A stretch of 64,000 nt of DNA. It comes from Escallonia rubra. Taxonomy: Eukaryota; Streptophyta; Magnoliopsida; Escalloniales; Escalloniaceae. The translations under genes and the position numbers were made by a program. The notes beneath the pieces were generated by a model. The model was not told the origin of the DNA, did not search any database, and saw only the letters and a list, made by a program, of their open reading frames with translations. The stretch spans positions 62,001 to 126,000 of the forward strand of contig JAVXUO010001662.1 in the NCBI GenBank assembly GCA_033065855.1, read 5' to 3'. Below are positions 11,360 to 23,464 of the stretch, one piece after another (the stretch's first letter is position 1; each line of letters begins with the position of its first letter).

Positions 11360-11830
11360 AGCATACAACTCCCAAGGGAAAGAGAGAGCGAGGAGTAGGC
11401 AAGGAGCCCCCAAAGGATGGGAGCCCTCTGAAAAGGTGAGCATATAGTCCATAGAGAGAATGGAAACCAAGAGGGATGCAAGGGTGAACTCCAAGAAGCC
11501 AGGGCATCCAAGGGGTGAGGAGGCCTCAAGGAGAGGAAACCAGAGATAGGGAAACCCCAAGAGGCAAGAAGAGGGAGACCTCAAAGGAAGGGAGCCCCCT
11601 AAGTGATGAGTAGAGGAGGCACCAAAGTGGGGAGACCAAGGATTGGGAGGCGCCGAGGGGCAAGGAGAGAGAGCCCCCAAAGAGGAAGGAGGGAAGACCC
11701 CCAAAAGGGCTCAAGCCAACTCCCAAAAGAGAGAAAAAATTGACCCCTAAAGAACGGCGCAGGCCAATAATCAAAAGGGGCCACAAGACGACCTCTAAAG
11801 GGAGGCTTGGGCCGAACCCCTTTGTCAGGT
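11360..11830. repeat. Purine-rich degenerate minisatellite
   Basis: A strongly strand-asymmetric tract with recurring motifs such as GAGGCAAGGAGGGAGCCCCC and CCCAAAGGA. The pyrimidine-strand frames translate to Pro/Leu/Ser-rich low-complexity peptides, typical of repeat translation rather than a gene. Confidence 0.5.
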
Positions 11831-12099
11831 AGCTCGCCGTTGATCACGTGACTTGAGCTTGCGCGTCAGGTTAGTCGATTTAAAAGCGTTGAACCTTGAC
11901 TGTTGAACACTCGTTCACGTGTCATGAAAGTGGGACCCAAGAGTAATCAAAAGTTCATAGCCCTGATAGGCTAGCAACATAAGCTGCCAGCAAGTGATAT
12001 GTAGGGTTAGGCAACTCAAGCGCCTAGCGCATGCATACCATATTCCATACTCAGAAAAAATTTGATACGTTAGCACGGGTGTCGCTTGCGTTCTCATTA

Positions 12100-12680
12100 A
12101 ACAATAAGAATAATGAATAGGTTGTTTGAGCCACCTCGCAGACCACCTAATGCTTCATTTTGGATCTTTGGACTTCGTTGGGCATCGTAGTGATAGGCGT
12201 AATGCCGAGGACCTGTGATGTGGAAAAGTCATTAGGGCGCGTCGGGTGCTTTATTAAATCAATGAAAGCAATGAGTAGGTGGTTTGAGCTACCTCATGCA
12301 ACACCTACTGAGTCCTTTGTATGCTTGGACATAGTCAGGGGCATAAGCGCGTGGGTATGGCAACGGGCACAGTGCTAGGGGCACATGACGTGAAAAAGTT
12401 ACTAGGTCACGTAGGCTACCATGGGCACTATCGTTGAATCAATGATAGTAATGATTAGGTAGTTCAAGCCATATCGTGCACCACCTACTAATTCCTTGGG
12501 ATGTTTAGGCATCATCGGGCATCGCTATGGCAGTCGCCGTGCCGGGGGCTTATGACTCAGGAAAAGCCCAGGGGGGGCATTGGGCATCACAATGCTATCG
12601 TTGAACTAAGGAAAGTAATGAGTACATTTTTAAGGCCACCTTGAGCACCACCTACATGTCCTTGGATGCCTAATGAGGAG
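12100..12680. repeat. Tandem repeat, about 150-180 bp unit
   Basis: About three to four degenerate units each contain a GGCATCGT.GTG block, a TCGTTGAATCAATGAAAGTA block and a GAGCACCACCTA block (for example near 12105, 12280, 12460 and 12625). One further unit lies at 380-535 next to the first CACTA end. Each unit is bounded by TTGGATGCTTGGGCATC-like sequence. Confidence 0.65.
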
Positions 12681-13788
12681 TTTATGAAGTTATGTGAGAA
12701 AATAAAATTATTTTTGTAAGTGTAGAAAAGAGATGATATGGGTAAGGGATCCGAGAAGTGGCACCCTAGAGCATATTATGAAACTTCAATTTCAGTAAAA
12801 ATGATAGTGGGTATGAAGCATAAATTCATGTTTTTCTGTTGGTTGAAAAAGTACAGGAGTGAAAGAGAAAGAGCATGTAAGATTGTGGTGGAAAGAGAGG
12901 GCGTGAGAGTGTCGAGACTGGTGAAGGGGAGAAGAAGAAGGGGAATTGGTGAAGGGTGAGGGTGGGCTAAGGTAGTGGGGGAGGGTGGGGGGAATGGCTT
13001 GGGGTTTAGGTGTGAAGAGGAGTTAGGGTCGCAATCAGACTAAGAGGGTGGGATCGATTGGTGAGAAAATAGGATAAGATGAATAGATCTTTTTTTTCTT
13101 TCTTTCTTTCTATCCAAAACTGCCCAGGTGATCGCCTTTATCCACTTTCTCCTTTTTTTTAGGGGGGTTGGAAGGAGGGGATGGTCTTGATGGGCTACCT
13201 TGCATGGCCAACCCTTTTTTTTGTATTTTCTTTTGCTAACTTTAATGCTTGGCCTCTAAAGGTGTTGTGGGGTATGATAAATTTTTAAAAGCTTTTCTAG
13301 GTCTTAGAAAGGGGATAAATAGGCATATGTAAGCGTGCTGAGAGAGGTGTCTGGGGTTGTTCACATGACCATGAGAGGTAAAGGTTAGTGGTGGAGCCAG
13401 AAACTTAGTTCAAGGTGGGCACATAATAGCCAAAAAAATTTGACCTAAAATACTGTCCTCACTAAGTTAGACCTAACAAAATGAAAACCTAAATGAACGT
13501 GGTCCAAAGGGGCAAGGAACAAGAACTCAAGTTCGGCTATTCGAACGTCCTAATTCGTTCAAGTGAAGCAATATATTCAACTTGATCATGAATGCTTGAA
13601 ATTCTCAAATCTCAATTGTCAAATTCAATGCTAAAAATTCTCCCAAATGCCAGATTTCCACTTCCGAATTGCAACCCCAATCTGCAATTGCCAAACCCTT
13701 AATCAAAAACTAAAAATCCCAACAAACTTTAATGTGAAACATATACGCCCACCACCAACGAGCAACAATTGCAATCTGAAAATAAATA
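12490..13788. repeat. Dispersed repeat, copy B (non-LTR part)
   Basis: This is the partner of 378-1691 in the same orientation. It retains the uninterrupted sequence ggcatcatcggg at the site where copy A carries the CACTA end, so it acts as the empty site. No coding capacity is shared between the copies. Confidence 0.7.
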
Positions 13789-16700
13789 TATAATATCCCG
13801 TACTTTCGAGCGGTGTAAAATAATTACCTGTGACCCAAAAAATAAATGGGCGATAATTTGAGCAATACTCGGGGATTAGTAGAGTGTGAAACTTTATAAT
13901 GATTTTGGGGCAAAAATGTAATTTTTAAAATTTTTGAGATCATTTTGTAAGATGGGGAAACTTCGGGGAGGAAAGTGAAAATAAGGAAAAAATAGAAGAA
14001 ACAGAATAGATAAGGGAAGAGAAGAACTGATCATAGTGCTCGGACAAAAATAGAGAAGAAAACAGACAGGAGAAGAAGAAGAAGGAATGAGGGAGAGAAT
14101 TAAAAAACCTTCTTCGGGGGTAATCTTTCTCTTTCTTACTTTAGTGGGTGAATTTAGTGTGTGTTTGAATGTTTTCTGTGTGCACAATATGTGGTATGTG
14201 CTCGCGCGTGTGTGTTCTTGTGGGTTTAGGTGTGTGTTTTCATCCTATGTTCGGGTATGTTAGGTGGTATACTGTGTAGCTCATGTGCGTGTGCGTGAAA
14301 AAAAAAGATGAAAGGGAAGGGGAGACACAGCAGCAGCTTTGCTGCTCTGCTGTGTGCAGTGGGTGTTCTTGTGTGAGTTTGGTGTACTTATGTGTGTTAA
14401 ATATGTGTATGTGCGGTATGAAGTCTACAAGTGCATGTATGAGGAAAATTACATGGGGTTGGTGTGTGTTGCAGGGTGTGCCATATGTGTTCACAGTGTG
14501 TAACAGAGCTTCGGGTGTGTGTGACGGTGTGATGGGGATGTGTGTGTGTGTGTGCGCGAGCGCGTGCGCGTGTGTGATTATGTGTGTAATATGTGTAATT
14601 GTGTATTAGTGTGTGTATTTAGGTGTAATTATAGATATGTAGGTGTTTTGGGTGTGTTTGGAAAGTGATCGTGTGTGTAAAATAAGTGTGTGTGTGTGTG
14701 TGTAGGTGTTTGCGCGGACGTGTGTGTCTCGGCAGTGAGAGGAAGGAGAGAGAGAGTGAGTGTGTGAGAAAGAAAGAGAGAGAGTGTGCGCGTGTGTGTT
14801 CAAGATGTTTTAGCGGGTGTTTTAATTTGAACAGTAAGTGTAATTTTCACTAAAGATAGGGAATTTTTAGGCATTTTATTTCATGAATTTTTTAAAAATA
14901 GTTCTATTTAGATTTTGACAAAGTTCAAAAGAGTAACACCCTATTATTTTTACGAGACGTACTTCGTGACAAATTTTGGGATTTTTCAGTGTCTGCAATG
15001 GACGTTAAATTAGGGTATCGATTAAAAGGAATTCCTGAATTATTTGACATTGGAAATCAAGTTATTTTAATCTGAAATTTTAGAAACAACTTATATTACG
15101 GATATATTTCAATATCTAAAATTTCGTATCGTTTCGAGGTCGATAGGTATTTTTAGAAGAATCGGCTTCTAAGCTTCGATCTGGACACTAGTTCGGAATT
15201 TTCTAGCAAAAATTTTCTAAAACCTTTTTAGCCCAAAATGATTTCAGAATGCTTAAAATAGTGTTTTAATGTGTTTTCTGAGATTTTTTCGGTGCAATAA
15301 TCCCCAGGAGGTATTTTGGTAATTTACCACCTAGAGGGGGTATTTTGTAATTTAACCTATAAAAGGTATTTTTGAGTAAATTCACACTTGGTAGGGATAT
15401 GCTAGTATTTTACTTACGGGAAGGCTGTTTTGGGGATTTAAGTATGAGATGGGTGTTAGTGGTAATTTTACACATAATGGGCATTTTGGTAATTTTACAT
15501 ACTCGGTATGCGGGCCATTCTGGGAGTATGCGTGAGTCAGTATTGAATTTATAAAATCATAGTATATACTAGTGTACTAATAATTGGATTGTTCTGTTTA
15601 GGTCAAAACAAAAGGCAATCCGGTTAGGTTAGCTTAACTTCGGATCTAAATAAGGGTTCCTATTAGAACACCCTGGGTAAGAACTTATGTCCGAACCCTA
15701 ATTTCAAAAACTTGTGTTCATAAGTATTATTTCGGTTTGCTTATGGCTATTGCTGAACACTGAGTTTTGCATTGGTATCAGCATGTAATTGCCAAGAAAA
15801 CCCCAACATTGAACTTGAATCGGTTATTTAGGAATATTATCGATGCTCACCTGTTATTGCATGCTGAGCAAATTCCATAATTTTTTACATTCTTTCTTCT
15901 GAATTATTGTGCCTAAATTCGATAATTGTTCGTATATGTTCTTGCTATTTGTTTGAGGCTGTTCTTGAATCCTGAATGATGAATTGATATCAGCATCTTT
16001 AAATGTCATCGAAACCCTAATTGATTTCGCTTAATTGAATTCATGTTGATGCTCATTTTTATTGCATGTCAAGCATTGAATTTCTTGTTGATTCTATGAT
16101 TGTTGTTTTCTATTTAACCTTGGAATCTGTTCTGTGGGGAAGCGTTATAAGGGGTCTAAACCTGCATAATTACGCAAGGCTAATTCCTTGATCGATGGAA
16201 AGGGCTAGTTATTGTACATCATGCATGTGTACTCTGGGCATTGCCTGAATGACATTTCCTCTACCCAGGATCAATGCCTTTGAATTTTCTTACATTGTAT
16301 CTTACATTAATGATTAATTTGAAATATGATGTTCAAATGAATGTCTTACTATCGGATTTTAGGAGATTGAGTTGAAACTCTTCCAGATATTATGATCAAA
16401 TTGTTCGTGATTGTACGAGATCTTCCACTACTGCCCTTTAAAGAATCTGTCTTTGTTTTGAAATCCTTTGGAAATTCATCATTTTATTTTAAAATGATGG
16501 CTTTGAAAATGATGTTTTAATGATCATTTTGGAACCTGTTGTGATTGTTAATGTTTGTGTTGGTATCTATTTATGATTGATTATGATCGTTTTAGAGATC
16601 ATCAAACTATTTATGATCATTTGAAATATTTTGAAAAAATTATCATCAGATTGACTCTTGAGTCATTTGTAATTCCTTCTGTTGTCTTTTAATGAGCTCT

Positions 16701-17068
16701 CAAAACCTCACCCTTCGTTTGATTTCCTTCTACAGGTAATGATCAGCTGTAGAATGCTCGGGAATAGTTTTACAGCCTGTGTTAGATTCTGAAGAGCCCA
16801 CCACTACTGCATAGTAAGATCCGGGCGTGGGTTGGTACTGTTAATTCATTCTATAAGAGCTTGAGTTTGTAAAGAACCTAAGTTTTATTAGTTTAAGTTT
16901 AAGCAGTTTTTCTGTAATCTTGTATATTTTTAGGAATTTGAGTTTATGTCTAGTTAGATACTCTGATGTATGTATCAATAAACAAGATTTGACAGGTTTG
17001 ATGTGATGTGGTAGTTTAATGCTTCAAGAGTTCAGGGCGATGGAGCTCTGGATTTTTGGGATGTTACA
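13789..17068 (+). mobile_element. Ty3/gypsy 5' LTR
   Basis: About 3.3 kb, from TATAATATCCC to GGGATGTTACA (imperfect inverted ends of a TGTAACATCCC type), followed after two bases by a primer-binding site. It carries a purine-rich leader, GT/GC-rich microsatellites (about 14160-14800) and several short near-repeats of the form TATTTTGGTAATTTACCACC. The first 520 bp match 51134-51656, the proposed truncated 3' LTR of the same element, and the first 1.6 kb match copy A at 1692. Confidence 0.82.
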
Positions 17069-17070
17069 AT

Positions 17071-17082
17071 TGGTATCCGAGC
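17071..17082 (+). other. Gypsy primer-binding site
   Basis: TGGTATCCGAGC, one base different from the initiator-Met tRNA complement TGGTATCAGAGC, two bases after the LTR end. It shows that the LTR at 13789 is a 5' LTR. Confidence 0.85.
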
Positions 17083-20000
17083 AGTTCGGTCTTGTGGTAT
17101 TAAGAATATAGGTATATGATTCTGTAGGCATGGAATCACAGGAGTATAAGTGACCTAATTTTGTAGAATCGTATTTCGGTCAAAGAAAGTAGGATGATGG
17201 TAGAGTTAAAAAAACCGCCTTTAACTTGTAACTGTAATGTTCTTTAGACACGTGTTAGTATAAACTCTGATAATTGTTCATTGTATCAGTATGGATCACA
17301 CTCATAGCACTGGCAGTGGAGATAGTACGGAAGATCAGTGTGATACCCCGGAAAATACCGGAGATTAATCTAACCGCGAGTTTGATTAATTAATGGGGGA
17401 TTATTTTATCAAGTAGCATTATGTTGGTGATAATTAAGTGTTAGGGAGCTAAATATGGGGTTAGTGTGGTTTTGGGGGTCACAATGTAATTTTAGAAAGT
17501 TAAGGGGGCAAAAATGTAATTTTGAAAAATATGGTGAACGGGATGTATATTTTATTAAACAGTGTCATTTCGATGATAATGAGGTGCTAGGGGGCGAAAG
17601 GAGGGATTAGGGTGATTTTGGGGTGAAATTGTAATTTTCTAAAGTCGAGGGGTCAAAATGCAATTTTGAAAACTTTAGAGGCTATTTTGCAAATTCCAAA
17701 AATTGGGCCTTATGTGTCAATTTTTCAGGAATTTTGGTGTAAGGAGATGCCACCTCATATGGTGACTGATCTCACATTTTTATATGATTTTAATTGGTTT
17801 TATCCTAATTGGAAAGAAAAAAAAAACAAAACAAAAGGGGAAGGGAAAGAAATAAGAACAAGAGAAAGAAGCAGAAAATAAGAACAGGAAAAGAACAGAG
17901 AGAAACAGAGAACAGAAGGAGAAAGGTAGAACTTCGGGAGAGAAACTGGAGAAGTTAGGGGGGACTTCTTCGAAGGTAACCCTTTGTTTTTCAAGTTGTA
18001 ATTCCATTGCGTGAATCAGTGTAGGTGTCGGGCGCACTGTAAACGGATGTGGAGCAGTGAAGGCTTCGTGGGTGTGTGTAGGTGTGAGTTCATGTGTTTT
18101 AGGGTGTTCCACGTGGGGATTAGGGGGAATAAAAGCTTGGGTCTTAGAGTGTAATGTGAAAATCAGTGTGTTTTGGGGTCGTGAGTGTGTTTGTGTGCAC
18201 TTCAGTGTGTGTCGTGTGTGTGTGTGAATGTGTGTGTGTCTTGAGTTTGTGGGCTACGGGTGAGATGGTTTGTGTGAATTAAGTGTTAAAATGTGTGTTT
18301 AAGTGTGTGTAAAGTGTAATTAAGGTGATATAATGCATTCATAACAACTTGGAATGGATTGGAGATGAATTAGTTAGTGGCTATGAAGTGGATGTGGGAT
18401 GAACACCACGACTGAAGGAAGAAGAAAGTGTGTGTGGAAAAAGGTGCAGTAGTGTGTGCCTTTGATTTGAATAGTGACTGTAATTGTCACTAAAGATAGA
18501 ATTTTTTTAGGCAGTTTCGTCACGAAGTTTTATAAATGATTCGGGACATAATTGGACAAAGTGCCAAACTGTAACCCCAGTTATTTTTGAGAGACCTACA
18601 TCGTGGGACAATTTCAGATTTTTTCGAGGTCGGGAAGGTGGGTTAATTGCTACGGGAACTTTGAAACCTTGCAGTGAAAATTAAAATATTAAAAGAGCAC
18701 AGTTTCATGTGAAACTTTTATGAGAAACTTAGGATGTTGGGAAGTTCCATTTCCCAGGATTTCGGGCCATTCCGAAGTCGTTAGCTATTTTTGGCCGAAC
18801 AACCTTTTAAGCGCTCGGTCCAGACACCGATTCAGGATTTTTGGGCAAAAATTTTGTAAAATTCTGTTGAGCTCAAAAATGATTTCAGAATGCTTAAAAT
18901 AGCGTTTCAAAATACTTTTGAGATTTTTCTGATGTCAGGAACCCTCAGGGGGCATTTTGGTAAATTGCCACCCAGATGGGTATTTTGGTAATTTTCCCGG
19001 TAAAATTTTTCAAAGGAATTTTTAGTCCGGGAAGGGTTGTAAAACACCTGAAAGGTTATTTTGAAGCTGATTAAAAGGCATTGGGGTGATAGTGAACCCC
19101 CGGGGGCATTTCAGTAATTTGCCGCTTATCGGGGGGCTATTTTGGTAATTTTTCCTATAAATTTTTCTGAATGACTTTTAGTTATGGAAGGGGTGTAAGA
19201 CACCCAAAAATTTGTTTTAAAGTTGTTTTGAGATGTTTGTTAGGGCGATGGCAGCTAGGGGATATTTTGGTAAATTGCCACGTTGGCGCTAAATTTTAGG
19301 GAACGTACGTAATTAAGCGTTTGGAGTGGTGGGAATGGTGTTAATACGTTAAATAATGGAAGTGATTACTGTGGAGGCGTCGATAAGGTTGGATTAATGA
19401 TCCAGTTAATTATTGGACCGGATTAACAAGCTGTCATAAGACGCTATAGACGATTAAATAGGAAGGGGTAGAATAAGGAGTGTGTATATGTTAAATGATG
19501 ACTAACGAGCAGGGTATGATTTGACTAGGTGATGCAACTCATTGTGATCAAAGATTGTGAGTTACTTCGGCTATAAACCAATCAGGTAAGGACAATGCGG
19601 TTCTGATATGCTAATTCATTGTTCGATTAGCATGCCATGTTGATGACGTGTTGTTGAATTCTTGTCTCTATGATTAGACATTGGTAGTCATTGTGACCGG
19701 TATATGCATATTTGAATTATGATGTTGAGGACTTCGGGTAAAATAAATTTTCCTTGGTCCGCCCTGTTGATAGAATTTAATGAGGATGATGCGTGTCCTA
19801 GTATGTTATTATTCGATTCGATTAGCATACCTGAAGTCGATGATGATATTGTGTAGGAGTTGTTGTGTGGTGGTTGTGAGATGCCGGCAATTATTGATAG
19901 CCGATATCTCTTCTCTTTGAGAACACTATTGAGGACTTGTGGCAACTTCTCCCGAGTCCGCCCTATCGTTGATGATGATGCTGTAGAGATCATTGCATTG

Positions 20001-20619
20001 TTGTTGTGAAATGTCGGCACTTATTGATAACCGACATTTCTCTTATGTAAGAACGTTGTTGAGGGCTTGCGGTAATCTTCACCCAAGTCCGCCATGTTGA
20101 TGATGTCACGTTGAACTCTTGTGGTTAGGTCTGAACACCGGTTGATCTTCTGATCCGATATTCCTTGTTGAGGACATAAGGTGGAATAAACTTTCCCTTA
20201 GTCCGCCCTGTTGATGAAGTCTTGTTGTTTGGCTGTAACGTGGTTAGGGAAAGCACTCTAAATGAGTTCCCTGCTTGTTGACAGTGTCTCTTCTATTTAC
20301 TTGAGACTGAGATGAACATCCCATAAAATGGGACATCAATATGAGGAGGATGGCCTGTGAAACATGATCACTGGCAAAGAGGATGTAGGGTGCGCGAGTT
20401 GAGTCTATCATGTCTGGTCAAGTCTAGTCTGTCGTGTCTGAGTTGCATTGCATTTGATTTTCTTTTGATGTTAATGATTTTAATGACTTGTATTTCGTTG
20501 ATGTTTATCTTTTCAATTTCCTATTTTAGTGTTCACTTGCATAGTCAGTCAGTCTGTCTGTTGGTCAGTCAGTCTTGTCCACGAGGAGGTGGCAGTAATG
20601 CTGTTCTATTGGGCCTTAA

Positions 20620-22880
20620 CACTACAAGAAATAGGACTTTTAGCGACGGACATTTCCGTCGCTAAAAGTCATAAATCCGTTGAAAAAGACTTTTAGCGAC
20701 AGGCTGTCTGTCGCTAAAAGTCCGTGGGTGTAAAGACTGTCGCTAAAAGATCGGCGACAGAAATTAGTGATCCGTCGGCAAAAGTTCAACTTTTAGCGAC
20801 GGAATTAATTACGTTTAGCGACGGAACATTCCGTCGCTAAAAGTAATTTTTGTAATTTTCATAAATTTTTTATTTTCTCAAAATTTATTTTTTAAAATAC
20901 TTTTAGCGACAGAACTTGCGTCGCTAAAACTGACAACACAGGTCCTTCCTTTGTACTTTTAGCAACGAAATTTTTGTCACTAAAAATTATTTTTTCAATA
21001 CCCAAATCTACTTCTCATTCGCACTGAAAAATATTCATTCGCAGGCCAATTGCTTATAGCAATTAATTTTTTTCCATGAGATATCTCTTTTTACAAGATC
21101 TTCTTTATCTATAGCAGAAACATAAACAATCAGAGACTATCCAACAAGGAAAGAAGAAGGAAACAAAAGAAAAAACATTCTAGTCATCTGAAAAGAATAA
21201 ATTGTAAATGGTACAAAAAGCATAGGTTTTCTCTTTCAGCGAACTCCTGGGCATCTTCAGTTGGTACCGCTGGAAGACTTCCCAAGTCACACTTGAGAAT
21301 AATGGCAATATTCAACAAATTGGAAGGAATGCAGAGCAGAGATGTAGTGCCACCTTCTGTATCCTTCGTTCTAGCGAGAAATTCTGTCAAGAAGTAAATG
21401 CACATGTCTATAATCTAAAATGGACTGGCTCAATAATAAGAAAGAAAAGAGAACGAACTGATGCCAAAGGGGAATGCAAAGTGCATATGTGATGTATCTC
21501 TAAATTTTCACCATAGTGGTTTGAGACAGATTAACTACAATAACGCCTAAGACATTATGATTCCTAGAAATGTCTCTAAATGAGTGCACTACAATTACTC
21601 CTGAAACTTTATTCCCTGAAAGACCTTCAGAAGGTGAGTCTTAAAATCCAAGAGAACCCGTAATACATCTTATCAATGATATCCAGACAAAGGGGAAAAA
21701 ACGGAAAAGAAGATAACATAGAGCACATCAAATAATGCAAATACGACGATCATATACTGAAGACACAAGCTCAAAGCAAAGGGACGGAGACATGTTTGAG
21801 AAAGTATAAAGTTGACCCAGATAAGCTCATAACAGGCACTGTTTCAGTTACTATATATCAAGGGCCTGTTTGGATACATTCTCTTATTCTTATTTTCACT
21901 AAACAGTACCCAGTTCCGGGAATTTGTTCTTGTTTTCATCATAGTCATCTTTACTTTTCTTTCAAAGCTTGCTAACACCTTAATTTCATTCTCTTTTACT
22001 TGCACCACTTGCAAGTGCATCAAAAACACCATCAGAATATAAAAGGATCGCTAAGATGAATCCTATGGGCAACTATATCTTATCAATCATACTCTTACAA
22101 TATAAAAGGATGGCTAAGATGAATCCTAATTCACATGATCAATCTCGTACATCATATAAGTTTTTACTGTAAGTTCATGTATCAATTTTCAGAGAATGTG
22201 GCAAAGAAGGCAAACCTTTCTTGGCCAGCAGTATCCCAAATCTATGCCTTGACCACCTCATAGTCGATTAGGAGCCTTTAAATCCACACTAAATTCGTTC
22301 CTTGCAAGGTTTGCAAGGAAAAGAGAGGTGGCCGGATTATGGTGGCCGGTAGGCGGAGGAGATGGTCGGAGAAGGACAGAAGAGAGAGATCACCAGGCTG
22401 CCGACAGGAAGTGAGAGGAGAGAGAAAAGAGAGAGAAAGGAGAAGCGGCGGGGAGAGAAAGAGAAAGAAAACTAGGTGTATAACAATTTAATGACTTTTA
22501 GCGACGGATTATGACCGTCACTAAAAGTCCGTCGTTAAAAGTCATAAAATTTTTTGAAATTTTTTACTTTTACCGACGAAATATGGTCTGTCGGTAATAA
22601 TCCGTCGCTAAATCAATTCTAAAATATTTTCTTGCGAGCCAAAGAATTCATCGAAAAAATCAAAATTTTAAAAATACCTTTAGCGACGGATATTCCGTCG
22701 GTAAAAGTCTGTCGGTAAAGATCCGTCACTAAAGTTATTTTAAACGGAACATTCTGTCGGTAAATAGATTTAGCAACAGACCTTTACTAACGTATCCATC
22801 CGTCGCTAAATGTCACTTTTAGCGACGCTATTTGGTCCGTCGTTAAAAGTCCATCAATAAAACCAGTTTTTCTTGTAGTG
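20620..22880 (+). mobile_element. Non-autonomous CACTA carrying a RABA GTPase fragment
   Basis: 2,261 bp, CACTACAAGAAATAGG to TTTTTCTTGTAGTG, with perfect 3-bp target duplication taa (20617-20619 and 22881-22883). Both subterminal zones (about 20635-20990 and 22495-22860) are packed with TTAGCGACGG repeats in both orientations. The middle is derived from a host Rab gene on the minus strand. There is no transposase, so it depends on an element such as that at 29606. It lies inside the solo LTR. Confidence 0.95.
21220..22320 (-). pseudogene. Captured RABA-type small GTPase fragment
   Basis: Read on the minus strand, 22315-22209 gives a decayed stretch with the switch I region (ARNEFSVDLKA) and the G3 motif WDTAGQE, with internal stops. 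After an intron-like interval, 21310-21220 gives [20 protein letters not shown], the G4 region typical of plant RABA (Rab11-like) proteins; the preceding N of NKCD is lost. The P-loop and the C-terminal geranylgeranylation cysteines are absent. The piece lies entirely inside the CACTA at 20620 and cannot encode a working GTPase. Upstream, a CCGGCGG-rich leader-like stretch (22320-22460) may be the captured 5' UTR. Confidence 0.8.
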
Positions 22881-23464
22881 TAAAGCCGCTCAGTCTAACG
22901 AAAGAAAAAAATTATCGTTTGACAATTATGCTGATGTCGAAAGTTTATTGGAACTCTTGATTCATTTCTATCGTTGGGATGATTATTATTCCTCCGAGTC
23001 TCTTGAATCATTTGTACACGATACTCCTCGTGTTGTCTTTACTGGGTGATTTGCGCTCATTCCTTATGTTGTATTGTGCAGGCTATAAGGTTGATCATGG
23101 AGAACCTTCTAGAAAGGAAAAAGACACAAGTTAGAAAAGTTGAGTAAGGGGATCAGTTGTGTGAGGTAAGAACAGCTAGGAATGGTGGAATAAAGAATGT
23201 GTTGCGAGATAGGTTGATAAGAGTCCCATGACTACAGTCGTATATTAGGTTGTAACCATTCATGTTGTTTAAAGACCTGAAGGTCTTCCGCTGCAGTATG
23301 ATGTATGTTTGTAAGAAAAAAATTTGTAAGGATGTATTTTGGAGCGTCTATTAACGATGTATGAGTACGAGGATGTAGTTGCTCTGTATTCAGCACGACG
23401 TTTTGAATGTGATTATGGGTGATAACTCAGCCCGGTGATGTCACCTGGGTTTTAGGGTGTCACA

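Larger units (their letters stand above)
17339..23464 (+). mobile_element. Solo LTR of a second gypsy family, interrupted by a CACTA
   Basis: It starts TGTGATACCCCGG and ends GGGTGTCACA, near-perfect inverted ends. Removing the CACTA at 20620-22880 leaves about 3.86 kb. Internal features (purine-rich leader 17820-17960, GT-rich belt 18170-18330, repeated attttggtaattt blocks 18955-19280) parallel the other gypsy LTRs here but at low similarity. No primer-binding site follows and no polypurine tract precedes, so it is probably a solo LTR. Flanking pentamers atcag and gttag could be a target duplication with two transitions. Within it, three similar segments near 19720, 19930 and 20060 repeat a ttgaggact..gg..cgccctgttgatg theme. 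Confidence 0.72.

Noticed and set aside
378-15372. The two direct repeats flanking the peptidase gene as LTRs of one retrotransposon
   Set aside because: Copy A has no primer-binding site, the true LTR boundary lies inside each repeat (1692 and 13789), and the DNA between them is a normal host gene plus other repeats.
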